Source of the DNA: Branchiostoma floridae
Taxonomy: Eukaryota > Chordata > Leptocardii > Amphioxiformes > Branchiostomatidae
Assembly (NCBI RefSeq): GCF_000003815.2
Contig: NC_049979.1
Coordinates: 6,664,196 to 6,728,195, forward strand
DNA length: 64,000 bases
Reading direction: 5' to 3'
The notes beneath the pieces were generated by a model. That model saw only the letters and a program-made list of their open reading frames with translations. It was not told where the DNA came from and did no database searches. Shown here in pieces: positions 1 to 48,700 of this stretch. Position 1 is the stretch's first letter. The number at the start of each line of letters is the position of its first letter. A program made the translations under genes and the position numbers.

Positions 1-413
1 CTACCACCAAACATCAAATCTCTGTCCAATATTTCAAAATTTAAAAAGTCAATCCATCATTTAGTCTCAACTTTCAAGTTAATAGTTTTTGTGCGTATTT
101 CTGTTTATCTGTTATCTATATATCTGTAAGTGCTGTATATGTATTTGAACTTTGAACCCTGGAAGACTAGCCCTAAATAGGGCTAAAGGATATCGCAATA
201 AAGGAATAAAGGAAGGAGCACACTAGTATGGTACCGTGGAATTGAAAACAAAAACAATCTGCACACTCTAAAGGAAAAAAACACACACCCGCAACCCTTT
301 TCTTTATCGTGAAGCATGTTTCAACAGATTTCATGATTAGTTGGCATCATCAGTTACAAGCTGCCAAACAATTTGTCAGACTTCAATGTTTTGTCATACA
401 AAAGAGTGAATGA

Positions 414-4202
<3,789 letters not shown>

Positions 4203-4275
4203 TCTGGACCTGGCCTGGTAGTTTTGGGTTCTTGATGAAGGTTCACGTTTGAATATTTTATGAACTACTATGTAC

Positions 4276-4682
4276 TAGGGGTGGGTACTGGTACAAAACT
4301 GTTTTTCTTGTTGGACCGAGTTGAAAATGAACACATCATATTGGTAGACATTCATGTGTTTGGGGGCTTACCATGCCAAAAAAATAACAAGAGCAAAGTA
4401 GAGGAGAGTTGATACTGATGGTCATTTTTACCAAGTTTCTATCTACAGGTTTGACTGGTCTAAAACAGAAGCAGTTAGTGTTTTTACATGAAGATAGAAT
4501 TTTAAAATACAAATAGACTTCGAATACTCCACCAAACAGAATCCTTTGCAGCAAAATGGACCATTGTTTTGAGTATTGTCCATTCATAAGTTTTCACAGA
4601 TAATTAGGTCCAGGTTCAGGTCCGGTCCTGATCCTCTGGACTTGGTCCAAACCTGAATGTTCCGTACCAGTACCCAGCCCTA
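4276..4682. mobile_element. hAT-like non-autonomous element, copy 1 (DZANK1 3' flank)
   Basis: The ends are TAGGGGTGGGTACTGGTAC and GTACCAGTACCCAGCCCTA, an imperfect terminal inverted repeat. The flanks are ctatgtac (4268-4275) and ctgtgtac (4683-4690), an 8-bp target-site duplication with one mismatch. The interior is homologous, in reverse orientation, to the element at 16757-17189 (shared stretches around tctaccaagttt, ttttaaaa and ctccaccaaacag). It lies about 75 bp after the DZANK1 stop and may be part of its 3' UTR. Confidence 0.8.
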
Positions 4683-6345
4683 CTGTGTACTTCAACAAAG
4701 CTAGAGACTCTGTACTGTAGATGTTTTCTATATTATCGACTGTGCATTCATTTAACTTTTTACATCTTTTATGTGGAAGGGAATAAGGCTTCAGCTGAAA
4801 TATGTGGAAGGTAGTATGGCATGTATAGGTATCAAAGCAATGCAAGTTTGTATATATTATTGGTCATCAAACCTTAGGGTGATGTTTTCATTGAACTGTG
4901 GGAATGTAAGCATTTGCAATGAGCTTCATCTAGGAAAAGCCAGGTGAAATAGAGATCAATTTATGGTAGATGTTGTATAGCATGTTAAGTCTTTAAAAGG
5001 ATCTGGAAACTATACATATTGAAGAGTAGTGATAATTATAGGCTGAAGAGGTTACGTGGGACCATTCTGCAATATTTTCTTCATAGGTCCTTGGTCAGAT
5101 TTACATTCATTGGGATTTATAGGATAAGCCAGGCATAGGATTTTGTTTGTATATACATTTGTATACTGTATGTCAGACGTTGGAGATGTTCATATTAAGT
5201 TGAACAACTGTATCCAATTATCATAAAATGTAATTACACAAACTAGCTAGCTTTTCTTTGTCTAGGCAGCCCTCGATTGGATCTGTCATGCATAAAAATA
5301 GTCAGTCACATATGGTGTTACGGTTGACAGGATGTGTCCTTATAGCACAGTAAATTAATGACAGGCTATTTTAAGTACAAATCTATTACGTTTGGACTAT
5401 TGTTGTCCTTGATGTTACGATTGATGATGGCAGCTAAATACATTATAATATGCTTATCCAGATGAAGAAGTTTTTTTTGTGTATATCACTGAACATCCTG
5501 AAATTTTGGGGCCATTTGTAAATTGTTCACAGAATAATGATAAGCTACAGTACTCTACTCTCTATGCAGTCAAACTGAAATTAATGTTTATACTGCATCA
5601 AAACCCTATGATATTTTATTCATGTCAATGTCTGAATAGCAGAAGCAACCTTATATAGAAATCTAAAACACTCAAAAACACACAGAAAAGTCAGGATGAT
5701 GTTTTCAAGAGTACAAAGTTTTTATTTCCCCTTCCATCCAATTAACAGTCTACAGTAGAGTCAGATAAAACCACCTCTATTTGACACCTTAAACAAATCA
5801 AGCCTCTCAGATCATGACATACCACTACTATACTTCAGGTGGAGAATTATATCAAGCATATGCAAGCTACCCTGCTGGCCTTACATATAGGCAGCTAACC
5901 TTAGATTTGCATAATTTCTAGGACTGTATACAATGTAGGTAATGATAAATACATGTATCATACGTAGAAAAAAAAGCAAAAATCATCTGATGGGACCTGG
6001 CAATATAACGTGAAGTACACAACTACTGATCAGTATAAAACAATTAAGCGTTCAAAAATATTTGGGGCAGTAGCTGATACGAAACCTCGAGCTAATTATA
6101 GGGAGTGCGTTCACGTGGGGAGACAGCTGTGCTGAGTAGGGGCAACCGTAGACTCCATGCACATTCTCTGCTGGCTCCCAGGAAGCCCAAGTATGCCAGG
6201 CATTCTGCTGCTCCACACCATGCTGACATAGATCCCTCTGCCCCAGGGGGCACGACTTTGCTGGCTCACACACGGGACAGCAACCCAAATAGAGAACCAC
6301 GTTCTCTAAATAGGGTGAAGCCATTCCAGAGGGAAGAAGGGAGGG

Positions 6346-6700
6346 CACCTGTGGTCACACTGACTGCCTCTGCCTAATGTTGGGCAGAAGGAGTCAGGTA
6401 GGTGCTACCTTATCCATCTGAGAATGGAAGACAGGAGGGGGGCATTCTTCTTAAACAATCTGTAGGTGTGAGGCTGCACATGTGGTCACATCTAGGTTGG
6501 TCACGTGATCGAGTTATGACCTCCCAGAATGTATAGCTCCACATCTAAGACACGTTTGATTTCAAATGCACCAATTTGGCAGCAACACGTGGTCACGACC
6601 TGTAAACAGCCACCGTGAGCTGCCGCAGGTCTGAGCTGCTGCTAAATTGCCTGTGTCTGCCGAGAACATGCACAACATAGCCGCACATGTGGTCACATCT
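6346..6700. promoter_or_regulatory. Cluster of four CACRTGTGGTCAC-like motifs
   Basis: Near-identical copies occur at 6346-6360 (cacctgtggtcacac), 6477-6490 (cacatgtggtcaca), 6586-6596 (cacgtggtcac) and 6684-6700 (cacatgtggtcacatct). They are spaced about 100-130 bp apart. Each joins an E-box-like CANNTG to a GTGGTCAC half. This may be a regulatory cluster or the residue of an old tandem repeat; the sequence alone cannot tell. Confidence 0.3.
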
Positions 6701-7142
6701 ATCTATGTGCAACAACCCTGATTTTGGTCCCGGAAGTAACACATACATAAATATGTGCTGCTGTGATGTCCATATTCAAGCCAAAGTGCAGGTATCCCAT
6801 TCTTGGTAACCCACCGTCATCACAGCTACAATGTCCTGCCATCAACACACTCCCAGCTACATCACTACACCTACTGTCCCCCTCCCTACCATTACAGTTC
6901 ATTCTCGTCATATATCTTGCAAATTCTGATGGTTGCACAATGTAAGATGGCACAACTACACTATCTCCTAATGACAGAAGAAGACGTTTTGTTCCTTTGG
7001 CTACTACCCCTTCCTTCCTCAACATACAAGCACAATCACAACCCAGCCCTGCTGTCAAAAGGCACGTGTTCTCACTAACTCCCCCAAAGTACGGAAATTA
7101 CCCCTGGAGTAATGGATGGTGACTAAGATAAATACATATACA

Positions 7143-7148
7143 TTTATT
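7143..7148 (-). terminator. ACTN: Possible proximal alpha-actinin poly(A) signal
   Basis: AATAAA on the minus strand (tttatt on plus) lies about 20 nt after the alpha-actinin stop. Using it would give an unusually short 3' UTR. Another minus-strand AATAAA near 5718 would give a UTR of about 1.4 kb and is an equally good candidate. Confidence 0.35.
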
Positions 7149-7168
7149 TGCATGTGTATGTAGAGAGG

Positions 7169-41164
<33,996 letters not shown>

Positions 41165-42059
41165 GATGGATACTGTTCCGTACACCCTCAGCTACCAGGC
41201 AAAGTCAGGGTTGGCCAGCCCAGCGCGTACCGGCTCGGGACCAGGGTACGGCAGGCTGAAGCGTGGTGTTCGGCGGAAGAGACTCGGCGCTACTCGGTCC
41301 TGCGCGACGGGATGACCCCGCCAAGAAATAACAGACCCACGTGACCACCCAGAGCCCACAGCCCGACTGGGGAGAATCGACGCGTTGATCAGGACTATGT
41401 GAACACTGCATCAGCAGGAACCAACCACTGCGCCGCATGCAAGGGGAAGTTCAAGTGCTGCAGACTGTCAAAATAGATTTTTTAATACGTCATTTATACC
41501 ATTTGCTGATGTACGTTTAATAGAACAGTTGTATCAATGATAGAAGACGTGCAACAAACTTATTTAGTCAAATTAACAATATTTCAGGATACGTCAATGA
41601 ATATTTCAGGATCATTAAGTTAACGTTAATATTCATTGAAAGTTGATAGGACCTAAACATTCTTGACTTGGGTGTAGATGAATTAGTTTCGTTATTCACC
41701 ATGAACGAAGGGAAAAAAATTGTGGCTAGCTGCTATCACGTTACCACACAGAGAAACTGTCAAGGTTCATGATTTATAACGTTAGCGTTAACGTTACATT
41801 TGTCAAAGGTTCAATGCTCGGGCTAACGGAAAAGGTTGATATAACGTTATGTGAGAAGGTTATTGACTTGATCAAACACAACTTTTCTAACTGCTTAGAT
41901 TTGAAAATGATATTTTACCTGTCTCAAGCACATACACCAGACATATACATAACGTTAGATGTGACAAGTCTTTTTAACTTCAAACTAATTACGCTGTAAC
42001 GCAAACTTGTAGCAGGTATTAAAACAGGTATTTTTAAAAATACGTAATGTTACCTTAAC

Positions 42060-42280
42060 TGACTACCGCCGCCATTTGGAATGTTCATGCCATGACCGGT
42101 AACATAATATTTTCTGTGCTTTAATGTCAGCAGCCGCGGACGGAAACGAGATCGACCAGGAAGGTAATGCACAATTTTCCAGATTTTCCTATTACAAAAA
42201 ATGATCTGGACTCATCAGACAAAGCTGCATATTATCGCTTTAACTTGAGAAATTACAAGATCATGACGTCATGGCGGAAA
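42060..42280. promoter_or_regulatory. Promoter-like segment with YY1 and CRE motifs
   Basis: Contains gccgccattt (YY1-like, about 42068), ccgcgg, and atgacgtcatggcgg (a full TGACGTCA cAMP-response palindrome overlapping a second YY1-like core, about 42262-42276). This arrangement is typical of CpG-type, often bidirectional, transcription starts. It could serve alpha-actinin (minus) through an upstream non-coding exon and/or an unknown plus-strand transcript. Confidence 0.4.
42124..42163 (+). CDS. Candidate orphan first coding exon
   Basis: The ATG at 42124 opens MSAAADGNEIDQE and runs straight into a donor (aag|gtaatg) just downstream of YY1-like sequence. The composition and the donor resemble a genuine short first exon. 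No downstream plus-strand exon could be recognised before DRC7, so this may be a non-coding or chance feature. Confidence 0.2.
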
Positions 42281-44302
42281 CGCCCAACAAATATGACAAT
42301 GTTACGAGCTCGTAATTTAATATAGGTTTACGGTTGCGTGTTTTGACAACTTCGGAGCTGCACGCACACTTGGAGCTTGCACAAGAGTTTTAAAAGAAAT
42401 TCTCATATTGATATCAACATTACAAGCAACGAATGGCTCAAGCCGGAACGGACAATCAGTGAGTTGATGCCAGAGTCTGGAGACAGAAACGCACAATTCC
42501 AGACAATGTGGGGTCAAGGTGCTTTTATTGGCATCTAAAAGTTACTGTCGGAATTGGAGCCTTCGGGTCAAGCCGGCTTCTAACTCAAGGTTATGGCTTG
42601 AAATGGCAGATATTGTAAATTGTAAATACACGGTCAAATTCTATAAGATCAGGTTGCCAATAGCAGTTCGGCATTTTCTTCTAATATGGTTTACAGTAGA
42701 AAAACAACACAACCCCTCATTAAAGTCTAGCATTGTACTACGTCTATGTCATAGTTCCTCCCAGTCCAACAGGGACGATGATAGTAGGGCCTCTGTAGTA
42801 CTAGTACTTTATCACCGTCCGGCGGGGCATCTCTGCAATTGCCATATTCCGCGAAAGTTCTTGACAACGAGTTTCCCTTATCACTTCCAAAATGTAAATA
42901 AAGTTGATTGATTTGGCCGATCGTGAACTTGAAGCTGGAAGATACGATATTATCGATTATTTCAAGTGAAACATGTGACACTTGACAGAGGGCCGCCTGC
43001 TGATGAATTCGATTCCAGGCAACGTATAATATAACGAAGTTATAAGTAAATTCCAATGATATTGTGACGACAAGGAGCTGGAAACTTTTCCGTGTTCTGA
43101 GAAGTGATTCAAACTGAAGGAAGTATTTTCAGTTCAAGCCAGACCATCCCACACCCACAGCCATACGGCCGGCTTTCTAAATTTGTTAGCAGGTCCCGAA
43201 ATAGTCCTACACAGTACAGAATTTGATAAGGACTGCACCCTCATGCTTATTATAGTTTGTGAATTTTCCGTGTGGTAGGGTGAGTCGACTTGGGTTTCAA
43301 CTACAGATCGCCTGGTCCAGCAATTATATGATGATGTGTCCAACAAAATAATAATAGATTCTGATATCCATAGCCAGAGATCGGCGAAGTAAGACTAAGG
43401 GTCATGCAGCATCGAAAGTTTGGGCCGGGATTTCAATAGTAGCTGCGTAGAACCAAGAACAGTGTAGATGGTGCACATGGAATAAAATCTTTGACAAGAT
43501 GGGTGGGGCGAAATCCCATGGATTCAGCCATACCGGGTCATACTGCGCACGCACGCCGATGCATGTTCCAACCTTTACCACCAAGGTCGCAACAGCGTTA
43601 CTCGCACTGGATTCCCCAGCCTGCTGTTTATGGTTAGGTCTGTAGGGGGTCGTTGACCCTGCCAAGGTTTCAAAGTCTTCAAAGGAAAGGACAGATAAAA
43701 GGCGTGTACTTTGAAAGTGCGACCGTTGCGGTTGCGTTTCTTTTAGTTGTGTATATCATATATAACGTTATGATATATCACTTTACTTCTGTGATGAAGT
43801 CCTGTAATTTGGGCGTTGCTTTAAAGTTACAGAAAATGTTACTCGGAGGGTGGCAACTTGGTGCCATCTGGCGATGTTGGCAAAATCTGCAATGCTAATG
43901 TCGGAGGAAAGGCAAACGTAAAGCAAATGTACAACAAACTCAAACTCAAACAAGGCCAATCATAACATTGCTGTTATATTGTATGGCATTTTATGTATAT
44001 AGATTCATTACTACTGGGAGATTCTGGCCATACATGGCAGTATGTTATCCTAATAGATTAAATTAATGGCATTGATTGTATAGCAAAACAGTCCAGCAAG
44101 TTGAGTTTACTACCTTTGTGGTGTGAAATGAAAGTTTTATATACCTTAATGTTCAAAGCATGAGACGATGTGTCGAATGATATACTAGAAGCAAGGATGG
44201 TTAAGTCTTTAACAGTCAATATGGTGTTGAAGAAATGCAGAAAATAGCTCTTTAAGATATGAATTGAATAGCACTTCATCTAAATCTAGCTAAAGGTACA
44301 GT

Positions 44303-45215
44303 GACATGTCCATGGCCTAGAACAGTTACATGTCCATTGTTATGAACAGCTACATGTCTATGGTCCTGACAGATACCTGTCCGTGGACCTGAACATCTAC
44401 ATGTCTATGGTACTGAACAGCTACATGTCCATGGTGCTGAACAGCAACAAATCCATGGTACTGACAGCTACATGTTTATGGTACTGACAGCTACATGTCT
44501 ATGGTCCTGAAAGCTACCTGTCCGTGGTACTGGACAACTACATGTCCATGGTCCTGAACAGGGTCATGGCCATGGTCCTGAACAGCTGCATGTCTATGGT
44601 TCTGAATAGCTACAAGTCCATGGTTCTGAACAGCTACTAGTCCATGGCCGTGACCAGCTACATGCAGATGTTCTGAACAGCTCCATGTCCATGGTCCTGA
44701 ACAGCTACATGTCTAAGGCACTGACAGCTACCTGCCTGTGGTGCTGAACATCTACATGCATGTCTATGGTACTGACAGCTACCTGTCCATGGTTCTGAAC
44801 AGCTACATGTCCATGGTCCTGAACAGCTACATGTTCATGGTCCTGAACAGTTACATGTCCATGGTTCTGAACAGCTACATGTCTATGGTACTGAGAGCTT
44901 CCTGTCCGTGGTGCTGAACACCTACATGCATGTCTATGGTACTGACAGCTACCTGTCCATGGTCCTGAACAGCTACATGTCCATGGTCCTGACCATGATC
45001 AGCTGCATGTCTATGGTACTGACAGCTACCTGTCCAGGGTGCTCTTGAACAGTTACATATAATAATAATACATGTCTATAGCACTGACAGCTAGATGTCC
45101 ATAGTGCTGAACAGCTACATGCCTGTGGTCCTGACAGCTACCTGTCCATGGCCCTGAATAGCTACATGGCCATTGACCTGAACAGCTATATATGTATGTC
45201 CATGATTCTGAACAG
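44303..45215. repeat. Minisatellite with about 24-bp unit
   Basis: About 38 imperfect copies of acatgtccatggtcctgaac plus agct, with 22-30 bp variants (ccatgg/ctatgg, gtcctg/gtactg, ccatggtcctgaac/ccgtggtgctgaac). A perfect 24-mer would encode an 8-residue repeat (MSMVLNSY) in frame. Frequent 1-bp indels (ctgaacagc versus ctgacagc) break every long frame, so I treat it as non-coding. Not a CRISPR array: there are no unique spacers. Confidence 0.92.
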
Positions 45216-45388
45216 TCTTCATCCTGTAGGTCATAGCTAATGTTATCTCTTCTGGAGAGGTTTAAAGGAAGATAGAAAGGGAAAAGATACTGCTTAACCT
45301 GAAGTGGAGCAAAACAAGCAGCTGTGTAGAAAATTTGTAAGAATGCACAACACTAAAAAGACACACTTCAAGGTGCCATCAGAAAAGA

Positions 45389-45394
45389 TTTATT
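45389..45394 (-). terminator. DRC7: Likely DRC7 poly(A) signal
   Basis: AATAAA on the minus strand, 315-320 nt after the DRC7 stop. It is the nearest canonical signal I noticed and gives a 3' UTR of normal length. Confidence 0.5.
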
Positions 45395-45708
45395 TTCAGC
45401 AATATTCTTGCGCAATATTATGTACATCAACTGGAACTCATTGGTAAACTATACAGAGCAACTGTGCCATTTACTTTACATTGTGACACCTTAAAAACAT
45501 AAATTCTATACACTCATGTCCTCAACATATAGTAGTATATTTCACCATTCTATCATTGATACAGTAACTTTTACGAAGACAGAAAGACCAAGTGATACTA
45601 AAAAATAGTTGCAGTATTTTTTTTGCCAACATAATATCACATATCTTGAAATTGCAAGTGGCATTCTCTGGAGGAAGTGCATCATAGATGTTATGCAATC
45701 TGTGCAGT

Positions 45709-48700
45709 TCAAAAGTAATCAGACAGTCGACCATCTGTGCGGATCTTCTGTTCCAGGGCCATGTACTTATGGGGGGCCATCTCCTTGTGTCTGTAACAGA
45801 ATCATTCAAAAGTCACATCGATGTAGGTTTGACATCCAGGTAATAAGATACTGACAAAAACTGGTGGATACCAGTTGAGACGTCTGACCATTTCCAATAC
45901 AATATCCAGTTGCTTGAGTAACTACTTTTTGGCGATTCAAAAGTTAGTTTAACCATTCAAATATCAAGCAATGACTTCGTCAACATGTAAATGCGTTTGA
46001 AATCCCTATGCTGTGAGTTATAACTTTGACGATCTTGGTAGATACATATATGTTTCCTCATCCTGCAACAAATCAGTATAAACACATAAATAGAATATGC
46101 CTTACCTGTTAAGCCTGAGTTCCAGTATGTGGATCCTGAACATGGCCTCCGAGCAGTAGGCCAGGTACTCCTCCTCATCCTCCTTAGTCATGGACACTTG
46201 GTTCTGCTGGTACCACTGCTGCCTCTTCTGCAGTTCCTGGGTCTCCTGCAAGGGGGCACAACACAAGGTCAGGGCAAGGATCGAACACTGGGTGAGGTAA
46301 GACAGATTATCTCTTTTCACTGTCAGAGCAAATCAGGGGCATGTCTTGGACAAGAGACAATCTAAAAAAATAACCACTGGTTATAGCAGCCTGTGCTAAC
46401 TAGTAACGCTAGTTTGGGTAACTTATATCCGTTGTTTTTAACATCCAGGTATTTAGGGATATCAAGTCGACGGATGATGGTTTCAAGTTTCAATATCAGT
46501 AAAATGTTATAGTTTTAAACCAATATCCATTGACTTGATGTCTCCAAATCCCCTGTCTTAAACAACAACGGACATAGGTTAACCCAGGGATAAAGGTAAA
46601 CTGACGTTATAATCAAAGCTTTATATCTTATATGCGCCTTACCTTCTCAAACCTGCTCTGGATGAGGTTAGCCTTGTCGATCAGTCTCTGTTTGAGGTCA
46701 GCCAGGCAGTCCTCCTTCAGTTTGAAGGCCTGTTGTCGAGCGATCTTCTCAGGATCTCCCATCTGTGCCAGGAAGGGGGCCAGGTAGTCTAGCTCCTGCT
46801 CCTGGCGACGTAACTTTTCCTCCAGCTGCTGACGCTCCTGAGAAGGGAACAAAGGAGGCAGTTATACAAGATGTTTGAGAAGGGGTATGCAGGAGTCGGG
46901 GGGAGGAAAGGACCTGATTCATATCACTCATACTGATAAGGTGAAATATACAAAGTCCATGTCTTCCATCAAACATGTCTTCTCTTATTATAAAAGGCAG
47001 TACCGCAATTTGATGGGGGCTTTTATAGTGCAACTATGGTCTTTAAAATCAAATCTACAAGGTTGCCAAGGTTCGGAACTAAACAAGGCCATAAAGCAAG
47101 AGAATATGTCATAAGCTGTAAAAAATATTTTACCAGTTCTTTCCTGTGTTGCTTGGCTTTCTCATTCCTCTCTGTGTCGTAAACTGAGATGGAGAGCTCG
47201 GACACTGTTTCCTCTCTGATGCGCTCAAGCAGGCACTCCTTAATCTGCAGAAAGAACAGCAACAACCCTTAAGATCACGTATCAGCATAGTCCATTTTTA
47301 ATACAAGTTTTCATTGCACACTGAAAATAATGACGCATAAAGTCTAGTTACTGTAAATGCAGAAACTTTCCCAGTGGTTTGATGTTCGCAGTTTTTGCGG
47401 TGGCCGCTTCACAGCAAACTTAAAAAAATTAAAACTTGAAAAATTTTTTTTAATGGCAGTAAGAGACTACAGTGATACTGCAAACTTAAAACCACAACAA
47501 AAAGGTCTTTTTCCCGCTACCGCGGAATTAAATCCCCGCAAACTTAAATACATTTACAGTAGTCTGTAAACTACAGAAACTCACCTCTTCCTCTGAAGCC
47601 CTGATAGCCTGTACAGACTGGTCCTCTGCCTCCACCAGGGACACCAGCATGTTATAGATGTACAGGTTCTTAGGCGACTTCTTTGTTGTGTCAACCTGGA
47701 AGGTGGAAGTCATGTCCGGAGTCATGGTGATAGTCTGGCTCTTGTCGTTGGCATTGGGAGGCTTGATGAACTCACGAGTGGAGGCAGTCACCCTTTTGTC
47801 CTCACAGTGGAACGTCAGCTGGATACGGTCTTCCGAAATATGGAAAACGCACTCCGATACATCCTCACCAGCAATCTTTTCCTTGTTCCTGTGGAATCTC
47901 TCAGTGATTTTCTGTAAAGTGAAGAAAGATGTGAAGATTAGAAGAACAGCAACAAGCCTTAAGATTATCATTTTGAAGAGGTTGAGTATCTGCAATGATG
48001 TAGTAATGTTATAAACATCACTTTTATATTTGAAAACAAGACTTTAGTAAACTCACCAAGATTGGTCTATGGTTCGCATCTGTTGAGGCCCCAAACTTCT
48101 TCATCCGCTTGCTGAAGACCACATGTCTGTAGTACAGAAAGTCGTCCCTGTCTTTGAAGTGTTCCATCATTTCTGTGGGAGTCTCCTCCCTCTTCACAAG
48201 TCCATCCACACGAGCCTTGTCATAGAACACCATGGTGCGATCTGTCTCTGGACCTGGGCTGCCAGACTTATAGGTGTGCTCTATACCAGGAACAAAAGGT
48301 AACAAGGATTGTTGACATGGAATGAAATTGCTGAACTTCTAACCTTGATGAAGTATAATAGAAAGGCATAGAATGATACAAAAATTAGAATATGGCCATT
48401 TGAGGATACACTGAGACAATGTTTTGTATTGTTGTTTGTCTGACCAACCTTTCATGCAATCCAGCCTGCCCTGCTGCATGTATTCTGTGATAAGCCCAGT
48501 GCGATGATTATGAACTCTCAGCTCTAGCTTGTCCTGCCTGTTCACAAACCACTCCTTCACTGACAGAAGGTTCCTCACTGGTAGGGAGGGAAAAGAAAAA
48601 AAATTCACCACAGATTCATTGTCCAAATGCATAGAGAAATGTATTGGCAGTGTACAGAGTCTGCCACTTTTTATTTTAAATTCAGAGAAGACAAAAAAAC

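Larger units (their letters stand above)
4203..7168. other. Convergent intergenic/UTR interval between DZANK1 and alpha-actinin
   Basis: No convincing coding exon is seen. The left part should hold the DZANK1 3' UTR; no canonical AATAAA was spotted in its first kilobase. The right part should hold the alpha-actinin 3' UTR (minus strand). A hAT-like element lies at 4276-4682 and a cluster of CACRTGTGGTCAC-type motifs at 6346-6700. Open frames here (for example 6052-6377 and 6699-7078) have no domain or splice logic and were left out. Confidence 0.6.
41165..45708. other. Interval between alpha-actinin start and DRC7 stop
   Basis: Should include the alpha-actinin 5' UTR and promoter. The stretch 41165-41440 is CpG-rich and contains a CACGTG E-box near 41339. 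It also holds a CRE/YY1-rich segment with one candidate first exon (42060-42280), an A/T-rich stretch with aacgtta repeats (41560-42000), and the minisatellite at 44303-45215. Long frames here (for example 43402-43665 minus) show no domain and were not called. Confidence 0.6.

Noticed and set aside
41594-41639. Small inverted repeat tcaatgaatatt / aatattcattga
   Set aside because: Arms are only 12 bp in A/T-rich DNA. It is not flanked by a target duplication and could be chance.
44303-45215. CRISPR-like array
   Set aside because: Units are tandem and contiguous with graded variation and no unique spacers, in an animal genome. It is a minisatellite.
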